Shown here piece by piece: positions 20,525 to 30,357 of a stretch of 64,000 nt of DNA. Position 1 is the first letter of the stretch; each line of letters begins with the position of its first letter. Origin of the DNA: Notospermus geniculatus (lineage: Eukaryota; Nemertea; Pilidiophora; Heteronemertea; Lineidae); assembly GCA_002633025.1 (NCBI GenBank), contig NMRB01000220.1, positions 292,480 to 356,479 of the forward strand, in the 5' to 3' direction. Below the pieces are notes generated by a model. It was not told the origin of the DNA. It searched no databases and saw nothing but the letters and a program-made list of their open reading frames with translations. Made by a program: the position numbers and the translations under genes.

Positions 20525-21083
20525 CCCAGTTCGCCCAATGCCATTTCGCCCATTGCCGTTTCGCCCAAATTTTTCCCGTTTCGCCCATTCTTTTTTCGCC
20601 CTTTTCCACTTCGCTCTCTTCCCATTTCGCCCAATATCTGTCTTGCCCTTTTGCCATTTTGCCCAATTTTATTTTCGCCCATTTTTCATTTCACCCCAAA
20701 GCCATCTCGCCCAACTTTCCCATTTCACCCAATGACCATTTCGCCCTTTTCCCACATGGTCCCTTCCCATTTGGCCCAAACGCCATTTTGCGTTTGGTAA
20801 TGGTAAAGAGGCGAGATGATGAATGGGCAAAATGGCATTGGGCGAACTGGTGAAGGGGAGAAATGGTTAAGGGGCGAGATGGCATTGGGCGAATCGCCGC
20901 CGGGCAAAGGGTGAATTGGCAAAAGTGCGAAATGGTAAGTGGACGAAAAGATGATTGGGCGAGGCGGTAATGGGGCAAAATGGTAAAGGACAAAATGGGT
21001 AAGGGGCGAGATGGCAGAGGGCGAAATGGGGAAAAAATTGGGGCGAAATGGGAATGGGCGAAATGGGATTGGGCGAACTGGGA
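20525..21083. repeat. Giant hairpin built from two opposed 14 bp minisatellite arrays
   Basis: The left arm (20525 to about 20795) is roughly fifteen units of TTTCGCCCAATGCCA-like sequence. The right arm (about 20800-21083) is the mirror array GGGCGAAATGGxATT. The outermost units match best (CCAGTTCGCCCAAT / ATTGGGCGAACTGG). The arms diverge unit by unit towards the centre. The proline-rich frames on both strands are artefacts of the unit. Flanks resemble the GGTTACACCT..CCCGTG element family at 23291 and 53665, so the array may be the expanded interior of such an element. Confidence 0.8.
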
Positions 21084-21270
21084 AGTCACCGTTTTTCCAG
21101 ACCCGTGTCAATTATGTGTGTACGAAAATCCCGGTGAGAGGTCACACTTATACTACAATTTGGTGAAGTACATGTAGCCCGGTGTAACGTTTTTCAGTGT
21201 GGCCCGTGTGTCAGTGTGACATTAAATTAGATTGACGGAATACGGCGCGACCTAAACAATGAGCGACACA

Positions 21271-21370
21271 CGGCCCGTATTCTAGAAGCCTCCTTAACTC
21301 TAAGGTCCACTTTAAGCTTTTGTATTCTGCCCTGCAAACAACAGCTAAAGGTAAACCTTACAGTTAAAGA
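21271..21370. mobile_element. Degraded MITE of the 8151 family
   Basis: CGGCCCGTATTCTAGAAGCC at the left and the internal TTTTGTATTCTGCCCTGCAAACAACAGC match 8151-8268. The right arm has decayed to CAGTTAAAGAAGTG. Confidence 0.6.
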
Positions 21371-21879
21371 AGTGTAACGTAATTCACTGTCCCCCATAAA
21401 TCAGTGCCCTACCCTATTGTGTTGGACGGAATAAGCCGCACAAGGAAAAAACCAATAGCCTTTTTTCATTAGAGTGCTCTGCCTCTGCTCATGCCCTTTA
21501 GGCCAGCCCCTTTTACGGGAAGGCGTACGATTGGCTACCTGGTATTAGTGGGCAGGCGACACCATTCAGTGCACAGAACGATTAGCTGCCCGATTGACAG
21601 GCTTATAACCTCATTCCAAGATATGCGGGCGGGACATAATTGCTTTGTGTTGAGCTCGGTCCGACAGCGACCACCTGCTGGGCTGATTGCAATAGGAGCC
21701 GGTGTAACGGTACAGAGTGTCTCCCTGTAAAAAGTGTCCCCTTCTATTGTTGAATGACGGAATAAGCGGCATGACTATAGAAAATCAATCCCCAGAGATT
21801 AGAATGTAATACTAGTAGGATCTTTTGTTCCTGGGACAGTTTTTCGTGGGGACATTCTTTATTCCCTTTACACCGACAG

Positions 21880-22025
21880 CGAGTTGACCGACAGGTGGTC
21901 ACTACATCTATGGCGGACCCAGTCACTATCGATCGTGCAGCAATCACGTAGATGTCTTGTACATTGGCCCGCTAGAACTTTGCTGCCATTTTTGTCGGCA
22001 ATATGCGCGGCTGACTGCTCCTATT
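21880..22025. repeat. Interspersed repeat (family of 13895-14220), uninterrupted copy
   Basis: Contains AGCGAGTTGACCGACAGG, GACCCAGTCACTATCGATCG and ATATGCGCGGCTGACTGCTCC in the same order as the halves around the MITE at 13975. It lacks that MITE. Confidence 0.65.
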
Positions 22026-22051
22026 CCGAAGACCGATGCCGCCGGGCGGGA

Positions 22052-22244
22052 NNNNNNNNNNNNNNNNNNNNNNNNNNNNNNNNNNNNNNNNNNNNNNNNN
22101 NNNNNNNNNNNNNNNNNNNNNNNNNNNNNNNNNNNNNNNNNNNNNNNNNNNNNNNNNNNNNNNNNNNNNNNNNNNNNNNNNNNNNNNNNNNNNNNNNNNN
22201 NNNNNNNNNNNNNNNNNNNNNNNNNNNNNNNNNNNNNNNNNNNN
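22052..22244. other. Assembly gap (193 N)
   Basis: Undetermined bases. The two sides carry copies of the same repeat (21880-22025 and 22305-22470), a plausible reason for the assembly break. Confidence 0.99.
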
Positions 22245-22304
22245 GACGAAAGCTGTATTTCAGTTACTCCTGATCGTACATGTAAACACAACCACGACAA
22301 TAGG

Positions 22305-22470
22305 AACTGTCAGCGAGTTGACCACTAGGTGTCACTAGGGCCCAATTCAATGCATCTAGCGGACCCAGTCATTATCGATCGAGCAGCGATCATAATAGAT
22401 TTCCTGTACATTTGGTCCGCTAAGACTGTGCTGCCATCTGTTAGCAATATGCGCGGCTGACTGCTCCTAT
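22305..22470. repeat. Interspersed repeat (family of 13895-14220), second uninterrupted copy
   Basis: CTGTCAGCGAGTTGACCACT..CCCAGTCATTATCGATCGAG..GCGCGGCTGACTGCTCC. It shows the same intact junction (CAGTCATTATCGATCG) that the MITE splits in the first copy. Confidence 0.65.
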
Positions 22471-23231
22471 TGCGCCAGGCATGACAGAAGATCAGCGCGC
22501 CCCTGTAGAAACCCACGTGGCCTCTCGTGACGTGTTACCCGCCGCCACCTGTCAATCATAGTGCTTATTATAATATGAATGGGAAAAGGGCACTGAATGC
22601 TCACTCTATGCGCCAATGTGAAAAAAACCTAATATTCAGGATACAATAGAACCTTTTGTAACCCGGGCACTGGTTTATAGGTACATTCATTTACACTACA
22701 CCTGATTATGGCCATATCTTGCCTCATTTTGTTGTCAGCTCAGCCTATAAAGAGACCGCTCTTCAAACCGTCGCCTGATATACTGTCGCTACCAACGGAG
22801 GCGTTCCACATTAGCAGCTGCAGGAAGAATTAGTAATGAAGGATCCTAAGGCCTGGCGCCGTTTGAACAACGGCGTGTCTTGTGTAGCTAAGCAACAGAC
22901 CCTTCAACCTGATTCATCATCTTACGAACACAATGCGATTATCGTTATAGAGATTTATATAATCTCCTCGATGACACGCTGAAGAAAGAGGAAACCATAT
23001 AAATCCATGATGTGACGAATCATGCAGCTGAGGCCCGATTCCGTGGCTCTCCTCATAAAATTCACTAAGAGACCTCCACCGGCTGACGGAAGCACCTTAT
23101 TGCGTGAGCAATGAACAGCAGCTACGGGAGAAGTGTATTGCTTGACAGTTTGATACAAATCAGGAAAAGCGATAGATAAAATCAGCAAAACGGACCATTT
23201 TCATGGCATTGCAGAAATTATATTATGTAAC

Positions 23232-23864
23232 AATTACATAATTTGTTATCCAAAAAATAGAGCACAAAAGGCGACACACAAAATGATATAAGCCCTGGTT
23301 ACACCTATCCAAAATCCCCGTGCTTTTTGAGACACGGAGTTTTTCCGAACCAGAAAAAACACGGCGAGCGGTTACACTACTAAAAGTGCGATTGGTAATA
23401 AGTTCCGTATCCCGGCGATAGGGGCACTGCATGTAGGCAACTCTTCGTCATCGAGTTGCTACTGCAACCTCGTCCCCAGGGGTTTTGTTCGCTCAGACAA
23501 CAACCTCGGACCTAACTCGCTCACTAACCCCTGGAATCACGATCTCAATTCCCCAGAATCTGGGGATTTCACGGAAATTGCNCATAAAATCCCCGTGTCT
23601 AAATAGCCCCGGTGTTGCCCCTTCGAGCTCGCACGGGGATTTCAGACACGGGTCTATTTAGATTCGGCGATTTATAGGTGTAACCGCAAAATCCCCGGGG
23701 AAAGCACGGGGATTTATGTAGTGTAACCACTGCTATAATAAAAGGAGTCGTCCTCCAGAAATTTCGCAAATTTTCGACCCCAATCGGGGTCTTCTTCAGG
23801 CTGGCACTTTCAAGTCGAGCTACCAGAAGTGTAATCATTATATTACATGTAATTACATAATTTG
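23232..23864 (-). mobile_element. Penelope-like-type tail insertion with 14 bp target duplication, itself interrupted
   Basis: AATTACATAATTTG flanks the unit exactly at 23232-23245 and 23851-23864. Inside, 23255-23290 (AGAGCACAAAAGGCGACACACAAA) and about 23750-23830 (TTTTCGACCCCAATCGGGGTC then TTCTTCAGGCTGGCAC) are the two parts of the tail seen in the 1032-1286 palindrome. They are separated by the nested element at 23291-23734. Confidence 0.6.
23291..23734. mobile_element. Nested TIR element (AGCCCTGGTTACACCTAT family), copy 1
   Basis: The left end AGCCCTGGTTACACCTATCC leads into GACACGGAGTTTTTCC. The right portion has CGGGGATTT..GTGTAACCACTGCT. Its internal GGCACTGCATGTAGGCAACTC segment appears inverted in the copy at 53665-54096. 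One undetermined base is at 23582. No coding frame is seen. Confidence 0.6.
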
Positions 23865-25226
23865 CCATAAATGCCATGCCCTTGGGGATCTCGTACACAA
23901 AGCCCTGTACAGAAGCAACCTGTGTACCGGAAAATCGCCGTCGATTGCATTTTCGTCTGTTTCCAATCAAATATGGATCTGTCTATGGAAAAAGGGCAAT
24001 GGACTCCTCTCGATCCACTCTTCAGCATGAAATGATGTAAAAAGGGCGTTTCAATATCATTACCCACTAACTTTCCGTGGTAATGTCCAGATAAATCATT
24101 GGGATATTAGACATATCTTATCTGAACACCACAACGGTAAAGTCAATTGAAAATGAGTTTAAAACTCCACTGTTGTAATAACCCTGATTGTACTACCAGC
24201 AGTCCTCAACCAAATGATGGTATGGTTTGTCTTACACGAGCAACGAAAATGTTAAGCACTTGGTGTATATTATCCACTTGGGGATTGAATATACTAGTTG
24301 AGATCAATGGGCTGTTACTTTGCTCAGAAGTCATGAAAAGAGGCATTTTTCACACCGTCTTACCGTTCACTACATGCTGACTAACTAGATTTGCATACCA
24401 ACACTTAAAATACACTACAACTGGAAAAGGCCATCTGATTCTCACCAGTCCGTCTTTCCTGACGCCCATCTAGCCTGGTTTGAATCCATCTGCACATTTC
24501 CCGCTTCTGAGAGCTCAGACGCCTCAGCCAATCATCGGTGTGCGAAGGCTAATCGATGTGCCAATCAAAATCTGTGTTACAAATGTGTGCGGGAAGAGAA
24601 AAGAAAGTGCCGAACGGCGACTTGTTTCACGAGTTCTGATTGGCTCGGAGGCGGGGTCAAGTAGGGGTCAGATTCATTTATAATTTATGAGTTGACGCAG
24701 AAGATGACATGATTGGGACAAGGCTGAAGACGCAGTCGGTGACCTTGTTTGGACAAGATGGAAAAGGCGCACCTCTAAGTTTGTAGAAAAGAGGATTCGT
24801 TTGTATGGATCTCTCCAATTTTCGACCTCTGAACGCGGTTTTGCAAATACCACTAAATGGATCTTGCTCCAAGTTCGTTACAAGCTAAAATATGATTGTC
24901 GCCATCGGGGAAAGGCTGGGATTTTAACTACTTGCATTATTAACCGAATTTGGGGCGATTTTTGATGAAATTTGCCGGGTCGCCGAACCAGTTTTCGCTG
25001 ACGTCATCGCATAAATTAACCCGGATACAATGTGACGACCCCCGCACACTGTACAGGCATCTAGGCATTGTATAATTTCTAGATCAGCCTTTTGGCCAAT
25101 CAGCGATCGAAATGATAATAACACATTGTGATTCAGGTCAGCATGGCGGAGGCATGTGCTCGCTTCTATTTCTGACGGGTTGACTTGGATAACATCACTT
25201 CAGCCTGTTCAGTCCCAAGATTATCA
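23865..25226. other. No gene supported
   Basis: Scattered short frames only. A stretch near 24120-24150 (ACCACAACGGTAAA) resembles 17690-17700. The region is otherwise apparently unique, non-coding DNA. Confidence 0.4.
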
Positions 25227-25430
25227 TTACACTTGACGCATCCAGTCCAAAGCATCTTCACTGAGTTCAGGTAAAGACTCGGCTTCTCCTTCCTTGACCT
25301 TCTTGCAAGCAAACCACATTCCGTGTTCAACGGATTTCCCCGGTCCCGAAAATAGCAACCAATCACGGCAAAGTTTGCACCGACCCACGTGCAAGACGTG
25401 TTCCCGGTAATGACATTGGCCAATCAAAAT
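25227..25430 (-). CDS. Fragment of an unidentified Cys-containing protein (C-terminal exon?)
   Basis: The minus frame reads HVGRCKLCRDWLLFSGPGKS, then a charged stretch KKVKEGEAESLPELSED and DWMRQV, ending at TAA. The CxxC pair, the composition and the clean stop suggest real coding ancestry. The plus-strand copy of the same DNA at 3438-3570 is disrupted when read the same way. I do not recognise the family. The frame stays open upstream to about 25643 without an evident acceptor, so where the coding part begins is unknown. Confidence 0.4.
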   Translation of the reverse strand: MLIGQCHYREHVLHVGRCKLCRDWLLFSGPGKSVEHGMWFACKKVKEGEAESLPELSEDALDWMRQV

Positions 25431-25737
25431 CATTGTGTACACACAGGCTGCGCGAGACTGCTTGCGGTGAGACTGCTTTTGCACAGGTGCGAGGCAGGAG
25501 CGCCTTCTGTTGTAACAATGAATCAAAATTTGATAAAATGACATCATTGATATTTTTTCTTCCGTGAACGGCGAAGAAACGAGGCCCCTGATTGGGCGCA
25601 CGAGAAAATCCCAAAGCGTTGAACACGAAATCTGGTAGACCACAGAGTAGTCTCTACATCTGACGATGCTGCACGGTGGAACTGCATTCGGAACGACCTG
25701 AGGCGAACTGCTTATTTGTCACTGGGCGGCGCATTTC

Positions 25738-26058
25738 ACCTCGGACACAAGTCCAAGGCAGCCATATTGTTTATCAACAAACCCACGTGACCGACCGTGG
25801 AACTATTTTAGCCGAATTTTGGCCTGTTAAGATGTTCAACCTTATTTGCTGGATTATTTGAGCCATATTATATAATATTATATATAAAATTACCGGTATC
25901 TCACCCAATCTGCCAATTATTGATCAATAACGCAACGTTTTTGTGTGCCCTATTTTGTTCATGCGCAGGTGTGATGAGGCGAACCGCACAATTACCTGCA
26001 GAAACGAACGGCAATCGTTGCGCGTTCAAGATGGCTGCCTTGGACTTGTGTCCGAGGG
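25738..26058. repeat. Inverted repeat with perfect 27 bp arms
   Basis: The sequence at 25738-25764, which begins CCTCGGACACAAGTCC, is exactly mirrored at about 26032-26058. The centre is AT-rich (TATAATATTATATATAAAATTA). It lies inside the repeated block shared with 3.4-3.9 kb and may be another MITE. Confidence 0.6.
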
Positions 26059-26388
26059 GAAATGCGACCGTACGGAAATTGCCGAGCAGTTGCCTTCGGA
26101 AGTTCCGAATGGGTGGAACTGGATACCGGTTTAGAAATCTGGCTGCTTGCTGCAGAGTGTAGGAAGAGGTTAGCCGGTTTCTACACGATGCATTATGCAG
26201 AATGGTCCAAAGGATAGAGAAACATATTAACTCTGGCATGTCTGGGTGGAGGTCATCAAATTCGCTATACAGTGACGTACATACATACATGTATAACCGT
26301 TTTGTGTTGGGGAATGAATGCTGCCGATTGCATTGACTATATTGCAAACGCCATCACTTTCCAATGTCACAAAAAGATGCAAAGTTGA

Positions 26389-27378
26389 TCATTTGTTATA
26401 CCTTTGGAAAAAATGCTTTGAAAGAACCAATTTTAGGTCGCTTCTGAATTTTGAACTGCTTGCAAAATAGAGGAGGAAATTTACAGCATTGTTCAACATA
26501 GCCATTTGAAAGAAAATTTCGTAAAGGAATGAGTAGAAATCAATTTGGGATATCATGTGGTCTTGTAGGCAGCATTTCCATACTACGACGTTTATGGTAT
26601 AGGGTAAAATTAGCACGAGAAGAGTTGTCGCTGCGACGACCAGCATTACAGTCAGAGAAGTGTCCGCATTTCGTCGATTTTGTGAATCGACTGAATGAAC
26701 CACAGTGAGTTGCTTCATCTCTGATCTTTGTTTCCTCAGGCTTGAGATAATCAACAAATTCAGTACAAACAGAAGGACAAGAGGAAAGGCTACATCCACG
26801 AAACCATTGATAACCTCGAAGGCCAGGTCAAACCAGGCCATGTGATAAGGAAGAACGCACAGAGTGTAGGAACCACTGACGTCTTGCTGGGCAGACCGGA
26901 AAAGGTCGGGTAGGTACATCAAAATATGACAAGTCATGTTGATACCCAAGACAATTCTGGCTTTTTTCATTGTGCACCATAGCCGAGCTTTCAGGGGAAA
27001 TTTTACAACGATCACCCTGTCGATTGCGACGATCAAAACCTGCCACATGGCGATATTGTAGAAGAAAAATGCTATGTAGTAATGGACGTGACAATTGGCT
27101 TCACCAACGGCCTGAATTTCGAGAACGTCCGGTCTTAAACTGAATACTGTTCTTGGAACCAGGTACAGCGTTAGAGATAATGTGTCGGACACAGCCAAAA
27201 TTCTTAGATAAAAGGCCATCACATTCTTGCGATTAGAAGGCAAGTTCAAGACAAGGAAACTCAAGGTGTTTCCTATGATACCCATAGCTGTGAGTGTCGG
27301 CGATAAACACAACTGTATCATGGTCACGTAGTACAGGTGGGAGGTGGGTGTCACGGAGGAACCTAATGTCACATCCAT
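26389..27378 (-). CDS. Class A GPCR, paralogue of the 18206-19171 receptor, intronless
   Basis: This gives 329 residues that align along the whole length with the receptor at 18206-19171: shared NLPSNRK, MAFYLR, IAFFFYN, MWQxLIVAIDR, NGFVDV and NNAVNFLLY. TM1 has GIIGN (35-39). DR is at 120-121, with the DRY motif as DRV. Cys96 and Cys174 are placed for the extracellular disulfide. TM6 is LILPYTINVVVW without CWxP, and TM7 has NFLLY in place of NPxxY. The conserved departures in both paralogues point to a functional subfamily and not to decay. Ligand unknown, probably a peptide. One N-glycosylation-type site (NMTC, about 147-150) lies in TM4 and is unlikely to be used. Confidence 0.92.
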   Translation of the reverse strand: MDVTLGSSVTPTSHLYYVTMIQLCLSPTLTAMGIIGNTLSFLVLNLPSNRKNVMAFYLRILAVSDTLSLTLYLVPRTVFSLRPDVLEIQAVGEANCHVHYYIAFFFYNIAMWQVLIVAIDRVIVVKFPLKARLWCTMKKARIVLGINMTCHILMYLPDLFRSAQQDVSGSYTLCVLPYHMAWFDLAFEVINGFVDVAFPLVLLFVLNLLIISSLRKQRSEMKQLTVVHSVDSQNRRNADTSLTVMLVVAATTLLVLILPYTINVVVWKCCLQDHMISQIDFYSFLYEIFFQMAMLNNAVNFLLYFASSSKFRSDLKLVLSKHFFQRYNK

Positions 27379-28476
27379 GTTTTCATGGGGAGAGACAGTG
27401 AGGTGTGGTTATCAGGATGAATATTGACGAGTACCATGTCTCCCTCGCCGTTTAGTCGTGCAGTCCTCCGACGTCCGCGATATTGAGTCGGATAAATCTG
27501 ATGTCAGAGAGGGGAAATTCTGATTTCCTGATGTCATTTCAGCTGTACCAGCAACTCCATCATGCTAGAAAGTAGTGTCCTGTCCTTGAATTTAGTATTT
27601 CACGGTAAAAAGACCACAAAACTGTTAGCAATTTCGTCTCCCACGAGCTACCTTTGCCTACCATCGTGCCACAGGTCGCTGCTTATTGTTTTCTCAGTTT
27701 GGCGTGAAACCTTCGATATGTTCAGAACCTAGACTATTCCGCTTTCGGCTGCCGATTACAGAGTGATTTTTATATTGCATTTAGGAATACACTGTATCCC
27801 CTCCAGCCCTTCAAACGTCATGCCCAGTAGCGACTTATCAAATGCCCTAGAGGAAGGATTGTAGATGATTACCAATCGTTCATATCTTATTTTATGTGTT
27901 TGATAATCACAATGACCTCCGGCTATGATCGATCTCGAATATCCCTTAACTCTCTTTTGACCCGGTACACGTCCCAAATCTAACTGCGTCTGGGCTGACT
28001 TGATTAAATAAGAACAAAACGAACATCACTATAAACAAAGTTGACACATTTAGGATGCAACAAAGTTTACATAGAAGTCGTGAATGGCCGTATAAAATCC
28101 TCTTGTTCTGGACCAGATGTCATTTCGGCTCGGTTATTGCGTTATCTTGTCTGTGTATTTGTTTTGCTTCTGCATGGTTGTCTATCTTTTTGCTGAGACC
28201 CACTGGGCTGTTACGTCACTAGCTCGTTCACCTCACAATCACGCTCCTCTCACCCTTCAGGTTAGGCTTTGAATCCCGCTCGGTACCATGGTGCATGATG
28301 TACTTTTTTCATATTGTTTAACATGCTGATAAAAGATACCCCCTACTCTAGAGTAATTTTGCGATGACAATATTCTCAATCCCAGTATCGCATTATTTAT
28401 CATTCATAATTGCAGGTGAAATTAAGCAACCATAAATTTTCCATGAAGTAGTCATGAGATAACCCCAAAACGTACG
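27379..28476. other. Intergenic region between divergent GPCR genes
   Basis: The minus-strand GPCR and the plus-strand GnRH-type receptor start back to back, with 1.1 kb between their ATGs. This interval must hold at least the proximal 5' regions of both, unless untranslated exons lie elsewhere. I see no obvious TATA box or CpG-rich core that I could assign with confidence. Confidence 0.5.
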
Positions 28477-29133
28477 ATGACCGAAGGAACAAACGAGACC
28501 TCGGAAGCCGTTACGACGCATGCGTGGCTGTTCTACGCGCCAGTGCATGGTTCAACAAGCGATGCATATAATGAGACTTTGTCGCTCATCAACGCCACAA
28601 TCGTACCAGGAATCGATGTTTTCGGATACTCACCAGGGATGGATGTAAAACCGAGTTTCTCAGCTGACGGGGATGAGAAAATAGTGAACGTAATGAACTC
28701 GACGGTGTTGCCGCCGGGTATGACTGAAATGTCAATGATAAAAACGGTGATTTTGTCGGTGATGTTTCTGTTTTCTTTAATCGGGAATGTTGCAACGATA
28801 GTCCAAATGACAAGGCATAGGTCCAAGCATAGTACGATTCACACTCTCATCTTACAGCTTGCAACAGCGGATCTGATAGTGACGTTTTTCTGTACGGCCG
28901 TCGATGCAATTTGGGCGTCAACAATTCAATGGTATGCCGGAAATGCCATGTGTAAAATAGTCAAGTTTTTACAGGTTTTCGGATTATATCTATCGACTTA
29001 CATCATTGTGATTATAAGCATTGATCGTTGTTGTGCTATACTGGACCCTATGAGCAGGAATCGGGCCCCTCGGAGGGTGAAGATAATGATTATAGTGGCT
29101 TGGGCTCTTAGCGGAATCTTCAGTGCACCGCAG
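28477..29133 (+). CDS. GnRH/corazonin/AKH-type receptor, exon 1 (N-terminus to TM4)
   Basis: This encodes residues 1-219 of a 464-residue receptor. The extracellular N-terminus (about 85 residues) has four N-glycosylation sequons (N6, N32, N39, N74). TM1 has LIGNVATIV (G103-N104). TM2 has LQLATADLIV with Asp132. Cys159 precedes TM3. SIDRCCAILDPM gives DRC at 183-185, where DRY is replaced as in many GnRH-family receptors. TM4 ends SGIFSAPQ. The frame runs on past 29133 only as intron: CAG|GTAAGT is a perfect donor and the residues beyond do not resemble ECL2. A conserved intron at the end of TM4 is typical of GnRH receptors. The receptor should act at the plasma membrane, coupling mainly to Gq as the family does (inference). 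Confidence 0.93.
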
Positions 29134-29914
29134 GTAAGTGTCGTCCTACTATTCTTTTGTACCACTCCTTTTACAGCCATAGACAAGAAAACAAGGATCA
29201 TTTTTTCACTGTTTCCTGAAATTGCTGTCTTCCGTAGCTGCTTTTTTCCGCCCATACATTTTATACTAATGCCAACAAAAGGGGATATGCCAATCACAGT
29301 CATATTTATCAACGAAAGACATATATATATATTGTATTATGTGATACTATGCTTATCTGATCCAGACAAAAGTGATTCGCAAGAAAAAAGTGTGCTGTCA
29401 AAATCAGAAATTGAATATTTCTGATATAATTTATATATGTAATATTTTCTGGTGCTAGCCATCAACTTCAAGCTCAGTCCACGCCGTTAAGAAGCGAGAT
29501 CAGCTGAAGTGTTCGACGTGAAAAAAAATTTCTTACTTATTCTTTGAAATAGATTAACTGCCTTCGAAGTTTAATGAATAATAGAAATTGCCGCCGTCCC
29601 TATTGTACATATGTATTATTTACATATCGACATGCAAAGAGAGTTGTCCGTACTTGAGGCTTGTTTGTCCGAACCGGACGTGATAAAAGCTTTGTTCTCT
29701 CCTCTGTCTGCTGCTTCTGAGTAGCTTTTCCAGTGTCGAAAAGTGTTCTTTCCTCGGTCTGCTGCTTTTCAACACCTACATACTTCCACGTCAATAATCC
29801 TTTCCTCAGTCCACGATTCCGATCAGACTCTAATTGTTTTCCACGTAAAAAGCTGTTCTTTCTTCGGGCCACTGCTTCTGAACAGAGCTTTTCCACGTCG
29901 ATAACTGTCTCTGT

Positions 29915-30060
29915 TAGGCCTGCTTTCCATTGGCGCGTTTCCGTGTGCAGAAACGCTCGAAAGCATTGTTTTTTTCCGCGCCGTGACCAACGAAGCGAAA
30001 ACAAACAATGCTTTCGAGCGTTTCCGCGCACGGAAACGCGCAAATGGAAAGCAGGCCTTA
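29915..30060. mobile_element. MITE inside the minisatellite (TTAGGCCTGCTTTCCATT ends)
   Basis: AGGCCTGCTTTCCATTGGCG then CGTTTCCGTG is mirrored by CACGGAAACGCGCAAATGGAAAGCAGGCCTTA. Inner inverted parts GAAACGCTCGAAAGCATTGTTT also pair. Confidence 0.75.
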
Positions 30061-30357
30061 AGCATGGCGCACGCGAGCGATTTTTCGAGCGATTTTCCAG
30101 GCGACCGGCCTTGCGATCACAGAAGCGACTAAACATATTTTCAGTTTTTTTAGTTTTTGTTGGCTCGTGTGCGACAAATGCTTCTTTGGAAGATCAGTGA
30201 TGTCGCGGATGACATCATTGATCGACCTCCAAGGTAATTATCGCAGGCGACCGAGTAGTCGCATCGGGAGTCGCCCCCATTTTAGTCGCTCCTGTAGTCG
30301 CAAGGCTAGTCTCCTAGAAAGTCGCTCAAAAAATCGCTCGTGTGCGCCATGCTTTAG
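30059..30357. mobile_element. Second MITE abutting the first (TTAAGCATGGCGCACGCGAG ends)
   Basis: The left end AAGCATGGCGCACGCGAGCG, followed by ATTTTTCGAGCGA, is mirrored by TCGCTCAAAAAATCGCTCGT then GTGCGCCATGCTTTA. Two different MITEs side by side share the TTA junction. Confidence 0.7.

Noticed and set aside
20525-21083. CRISPR-like direct repeat array
   Set aside because: The units are contiguous and degenerate with no unique spacers, the array is mirrored, and the DNA is from an animal genome.
20452-21111. Several long proline/phenylalanine-rich open frames on both strands
   Set aside because: They are translations of the 14 bp minisatellite hairpin; both strands and several frames are open for the same reason, and none has a plausible protein composition.
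25363-25643. Upstream extension of the 25227-25430 fragment to a 138-residue protein
   Set aside because: The upstream part has no coding signal and does not match the repeat copy at 3.4 kb; only the conserved part is annotated.
28215-28290. tRNA-derived SINE or tRNA-like gene (TTTGAATCCC resembling a B box)
   Set aside because: The B-box match needs an extra base, the A box is weak, and no cloverleaf could be drawn; no tRNA is called.
29134-29424. Continuation of receptor exon 1 to a stop at 29424
   Set aside because: The residues after position 219 do not resemble ECL2 or TM5, whereas the GTAAGT donor and the exon at 44960 restore the family pattern. A truncated read-through isoform is possible but unsupported.
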